Positions 33,224-35,662 of a stretch of 35,662 nucleotides of DNA are shown here, one piece after another (position 1 is the stretch's first letter; the number at the start of each line of letters is the position of its first letter). The position numbers were made by a program, and so were the translations under genes. The stretch covers positions 1-35,662 of the forward strand of contig NZ_LKDW01000039.1 of the NCBI RefSeq assembly GCF_001401805.1. Direction: 5' to 3'. This DNA comes from Pseudoalteromonas sp. P1-25 (lineage in GTDB: Bacteria; Pseudomonadota; Gammaproteobacteria; Enterobacterales; Alteromonadaceae). Under the pieces are notes generated by a model that worked only from the letters and a program-made list of their open reading frames with translations, made no database searches and had not been told where the DNA came from.

Positions 33224-35662
33224 CTACTTTAATTTTGCTTTTAAGCTTTGGGCTTCTTCTTGCACATCTTCAGGGCCACTTTCAATAACATCTTCAATCA
33301 CTTTTAATGCTGAGTCAAAGTCGTCAATTTCAATATACGCCCTTGCCAAATCGAGCTTGGCAGAATAACCACCGCTCTCTAAGTCAACATCTGTAGGGTT
33401 GTCTCCAGCAAGTAAGGATTCAAAATCACCTAACCCTACATCCATATTAACTTCGTCATAAGGTTCGTGCTCAAGTACCGAGTCGTCACTTTGTTCGAGT
33501 AGCGCATCAATATCAACGAAATCGTCGGCAGTAGGCTGCTCTGTATCTTGTATAGGGTTATCTTGAACCGCTTTCGTTTCAATCTCACTATCTAAATCTT
33601 CATTAAGTAAGCTATCGAAATCGACGTCAAATTCACTGCTGTCCTCTAAATTTAACTCATCTGGTTCAGCTAGTTCACTGAGTAACGCATCAAAATCGGT
33701 TTGCGTTAGATCAGCCATAAACTCATCGTCTAGCTGCTCGTCGGGTATAACCTCTTCATTAGTTTGCTCATCAGGAGCTTGCGTTAGCTCAGCTTCTATC
33801 TGCGAGTTTGTTATTTCATCTTCAACGTCTTCAGAAAGTGCTTGTTCTAAAATTGCATCGTCAAAATCAGGCTGTTCTTGCTTGCTGTCCGTAATCTGCT
33901 CTTCACTGAAAGACTCCTCTTGCGAGAGAGGTGTCTCAACATCATCGTCAATCAGCGGCTCGTCATCTAAGTCAGCATCTAATGCATCAATACCAGTATT
34001 ACCAGCAAGTGCATTCGCTAAATCTTGCTCAGCTTGGCTTGGGGCCATACCGCTTGACTGTCCATCAAGTTCATCACCTTGCAACTCTTGGGGACTATAT
34101 GATTGCTGATCATCTAAATCAAAATCGTCGTTATCAAGCTCTAATTCAGGGTATTCATCAAGCTCTTCGCTTGGGGTGACTTGCTCATCTAATAATGCAT
34201 TAAGCTCTTCGTCTAACCCATCAATGCTTTGCAGTAAATCGTCATCGAAAACCCCTTTGTCTTCATCCGTATTTTCAGGTAAATCTAGCTCGCTTGCGAC
34301 ATCCGTTAATTCATCCGCCGATAAATCCGTTTGAGCCCGGCTATCATCTTCACCGATTTCTTCAGCGGCAAGCTGTGGCTCTAATTCCAGCTCTGAAAAA
34401 TCATTATCAATGAGTAATTCATCATCAAAGTCGTCTTCTAGGCTATCTAATTCATTGCCCGAAAGTGCGTTTGCTAAGTCTTGTTCAGCTTGGCTTGGCT
34501 GCATGCCTGTAGCCTCACCATCAAGCTCATCGCCCAATAACTCATCAGGTAAGTATTGCTGTTGTTCTGTTACATCTAACGCGTCTCTCTTCTCATCTGA
34601 AAAGTCTATATCATCGCTGAGTGTATCATTTACAACCTCATTTTCAGGTTGAGTATCTAAAAGCGGATTCGCTGGTGTTTCCTGTGAATCTAGCGGATCG
34701 TCACCTAAATCGACCTCTACCTCTTCAATATCATCATCAAGGTCATCAAGTGCCCAATCAGGGTTTTCAACATAGTCTTCGTCTGTAGCTTGCTCTAGTT
34801 CACTGAGTAATTCATCAACACTTTTTAGGGTATCGTCAGTGTACTCACCCTGCGCATCTTCTGGGTCAAGTAATGTTTCTGAACTATCTGTGAAGACGGT
34901 GTTTTCAAGCAAATCATCACTAAGCTCAGGCTCTTCTTCAAGCTCAGGCTCCTCGAGAAGCTCAGGCTCCTCGAGAAGCTCAGGCTCTTCTTCAAGCTCA
35001 GGCTCTTCTACAAGCTCTGGTTCATCTTCAAGCTCAGGTTCTTCTACAAGTCCAGGTTCTTCTACAAGCCCTGGTTCTTCTGCAAGTTCAGATTCTTCTG
35101 CAAGTTCAGATTCTTCTACAAGCTCTGGTTCATCTTCAAGCTCAGGTTCTTCTAAAAGATCAGGCTCATCTTCAAGCTCAGGTTCTTCTAAAAGATCAGG
35201 CTCATCTTCAAGCTCTGGCTCTTCTACAAGCTCTAGTTCTTCTACAAGCTCTGGTTCATCTTCAAGTTCAGGTTCTTCTACAAGCTCAGGCTCATCTTCA
35301 AGCTCTGGTTCTTCTAAAAGATCAGGCTCATCTTCAAGCTCTGGTTCTTCTACAAGTTCAGGTTCATCTTCAAGCTCAGGTTCTTCTAAAAGCTCAGGCT
35401 CATCTTCAAGCTCAGGTTCTTCTTCAAGCTCAGGTTCTTCTACAAGTTCAGGTTCTTCTACAAGCTCAGGCTCATCTTCAAGCTCAGGTTCTTCTACAAG
35501 GCCAGGCTCATCTTCAAGCTCTGGTTCTTCTACAAGCTCTGGTTCTTCTACAAGTTCAGGTTCTTCTACAAGCTCAGGTTCTTCTACAAGCTCAGGTTCT
35601 TCTACAAGTTCAGGTTCTTCTACAAGCTCAGGTTCTTCTACAAGTTCAGGTTCTTCTACAAG
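33224..35662 (-). CDS. fimV: FimV/HubP-like polar landmark protein, C-terminal part (cut by window end)
   Basis: The reading frame is open from 35662 to the stop at 33224, giving 812 residues of a longer protein; the LysM domain and membrane anchor expected at the N-terminus lie outside the window. The TTG at 34912 is an internal Leu codon, not a start. From the N-terminal side the fragment has about 247 residues of hexapeptide repeat, then an acidic low-complexity cytoplasmic region. That region contains two copies of a module of about 60 residues (core GMxPSQAEQDLANAL). The last 50 or so residues are the conserved FimV C-terminal TPR-like domain (SAKLDLARAYIEIDDFDSAL). HubP/FimV organises cell poles in Vibrio, Shewanella and Pseudomonas. 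The place upstream of truA is typical. Confidence 0.9.
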   Translation of the reverse strand, partial: LVEEPELVEEPELVEEPELVEEPELVEEPELVEEPELVEEPELVEEPELEDEPGLVEEPELEDEPELVEEPELVEEPELEEEPELEDEPELLEEPELEDEPELVEEPELEDEPDLLEEPELEDEPELVEEPELEDEPELVEELELVEEPELEDEPDLLEEPELEDEPDLLEEPELEDEPELVEESELAEESELAEEPGLVEEPGLVEEPELEDEPELVEEPELEEEPELLEEPELLEEPELEEEPELSDDLLENTVFTDSSETLLDPEDAQGEYTDDTLKSVDELLSELEQATDEDYVENPDWALDDLDDDIEEVEVDLGDDPLDSQETPANPLLDTQPENEVVNDTLSDDIDFSDEKRDALDVTEQQQYLPDELLGDELDGEATGMQPSQAEQDLANALSGNELDSLEDDFDDELLIDNDFSELELEPQLAAEEIGEDDSRAQTDLSADELTDVASELDLPENTDEDKGVFDDDLLQSIDGLDEELNALLDEQVTPSEELDEYPELELDNDDFDLDDQQSYSPQELQGDELDGQSSGMAPSQAEQDLANALAGNTGIDALDADLDDEPLIDDDVETPLSQEESFSEEQITDSKQEQPDFDDAILEQALSEDVEDEITNSQIEAELTQAPDEQTNEEVIPDEQLDDEFMADLTQTDFDALLSELAEPDELNLEDSSEFDVDFDSLLNEDLDSEIETKAVQDNPIQDTEQPTADDFVDIDALLEQSDDSVLEHEPYDEVNMDVGLGDFESLLAGDNPTDVDLESGGYSAKLDLARAYIEIDDFDSALKVIEDVIESGPEDVQEEAQSLKAKLK
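33990..34565 (-). repeat. Two diverged copies of a ~60-residue module inside fimV
   Basis: Approximately 33925-34110 and 34385-34565 encode related modules. Each runs from a QQxYxPxEL segment through GDELDG, GMxPSQAEQDLANAL and a D/E-rich tail ending DDExLIDxD. DNA identity is highest over the QAEQDLANAL core. Such acidic repeats are a known feature of HubP/FimV proteins. Confidence 0.8.
34922..35662 (-). repeat. Tandem array of 41 x 18-bp units in fimV encoding an acidic hexapeptide
   Basis: Starting at 34922, an uninterrupted 18-base period runs 41 times to the window end, plus three bases. The units encode, on the minus strand, variants of LVEEPE: the second position is V, E, L or A, the third/fourth are EE or ED, and the rest is EPE with occasional EPD, EPG, ESE or ELE. 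No stop or frameshift interrupts it. Units 34-41, at the N-terminal side of the fragment, are almost identical, while those near 34922-35120 are more diverged. The array continues beyond the window. Confidence 0.98.

Noticed and set aside
34910..34912. TTG as the start of a 562-residue protein
   Set aside because: The frame stays open upstream to the window edge through in-frame repeats, so this codon is an internal leucine of fimV.
34922..35662. CRISPR array or other non-coding direct repeat
   Set aside because: The repeats are contiguous 18-bp units without spacers, keep one open frame and vary mostly at synonymous or conservative positions.

Overview
The window reads as a chromosomal segment of a marine gammaproteobacterium, most likely an Alteromonadales member close to Pseudoalteromonas. 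The reasons are the moderately AT-rich base composition, the strong match of every core protein to gammaproteobacterial families, and the gene orders psp/ycjXF–pspF–sapABCDF, tig–clpP–clpX–lon–hupB–ppiD and fimV–truA–accD–folC–dedD–cvpA–purF. The genus is inferred from memory of the families, not from a search. Almost everything is core genome. I saw no insertion sequence, prophage, CRISPR array or toxin-antitoxin pair, and no protein-coding cluster that looks like an undescribed system.

Region 1 (1–10.7 kb) is an envelope-stress locus. A minus-strand unit pspA–pspB–pspC–ycjX–ycjF starts from a clear sigma-54 promoter (4165–4181) and faces its divergent activator gene pspF. pspF is followed after 9 bases by sapABCDF, a complete peptide-type ABC transporter with overlapping or abutting genes. 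A bidirectional terminator closes the unit. Positions 1–252 are non-coding and look like a structured dispersed repeat.

Region 2 (10.7–19.5 kb) is the protein-quality-control block, all on the minus strand: tig, clpP, clpX, lon, hupB, ppiD. lon has a near-consensus heat-shock (sigma-32) promoter.

Region 3 (19.6–20.25 kb) is a five-gene tRNA operon on the minus strand, transcribed Pro(UGG)–Arg(UCU)–His(GUG)–Pro(UGG)–Pro(UGG), with a strong promoter.

Region 4 (20.5–27.1 kb) holds folD, cysS, ppiB, lpxH, an orphan periplasmic substrate-binding protein, miaE and a Yip1-type membrane protein. folD/cysS and yip1/purF are convergent pairs that share near-perfect bidirectional terminators.

Region 5 (27.1–35.7 kb) is the classic minus-strand series fimV–truA–accD–folC–dedD–cvpA–purF. 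The fimV/HubP-like gene is cut by the window end, and its last 741 bases in the window are 41 tandem 18-bp units encoding an acidic proline-containing hexapeptide.

The most interesting signals are at the RNA/DNA-structure level. They are a perfect 12-bp hairpin that puts the ycjX start codon in its loop and has a competing partner, a 24-bp perfect palindrome filling the ppiB promoter spacer, a duplicated pspF initiation region with a 4-codon minigene, and the fimV hexapeptide array.
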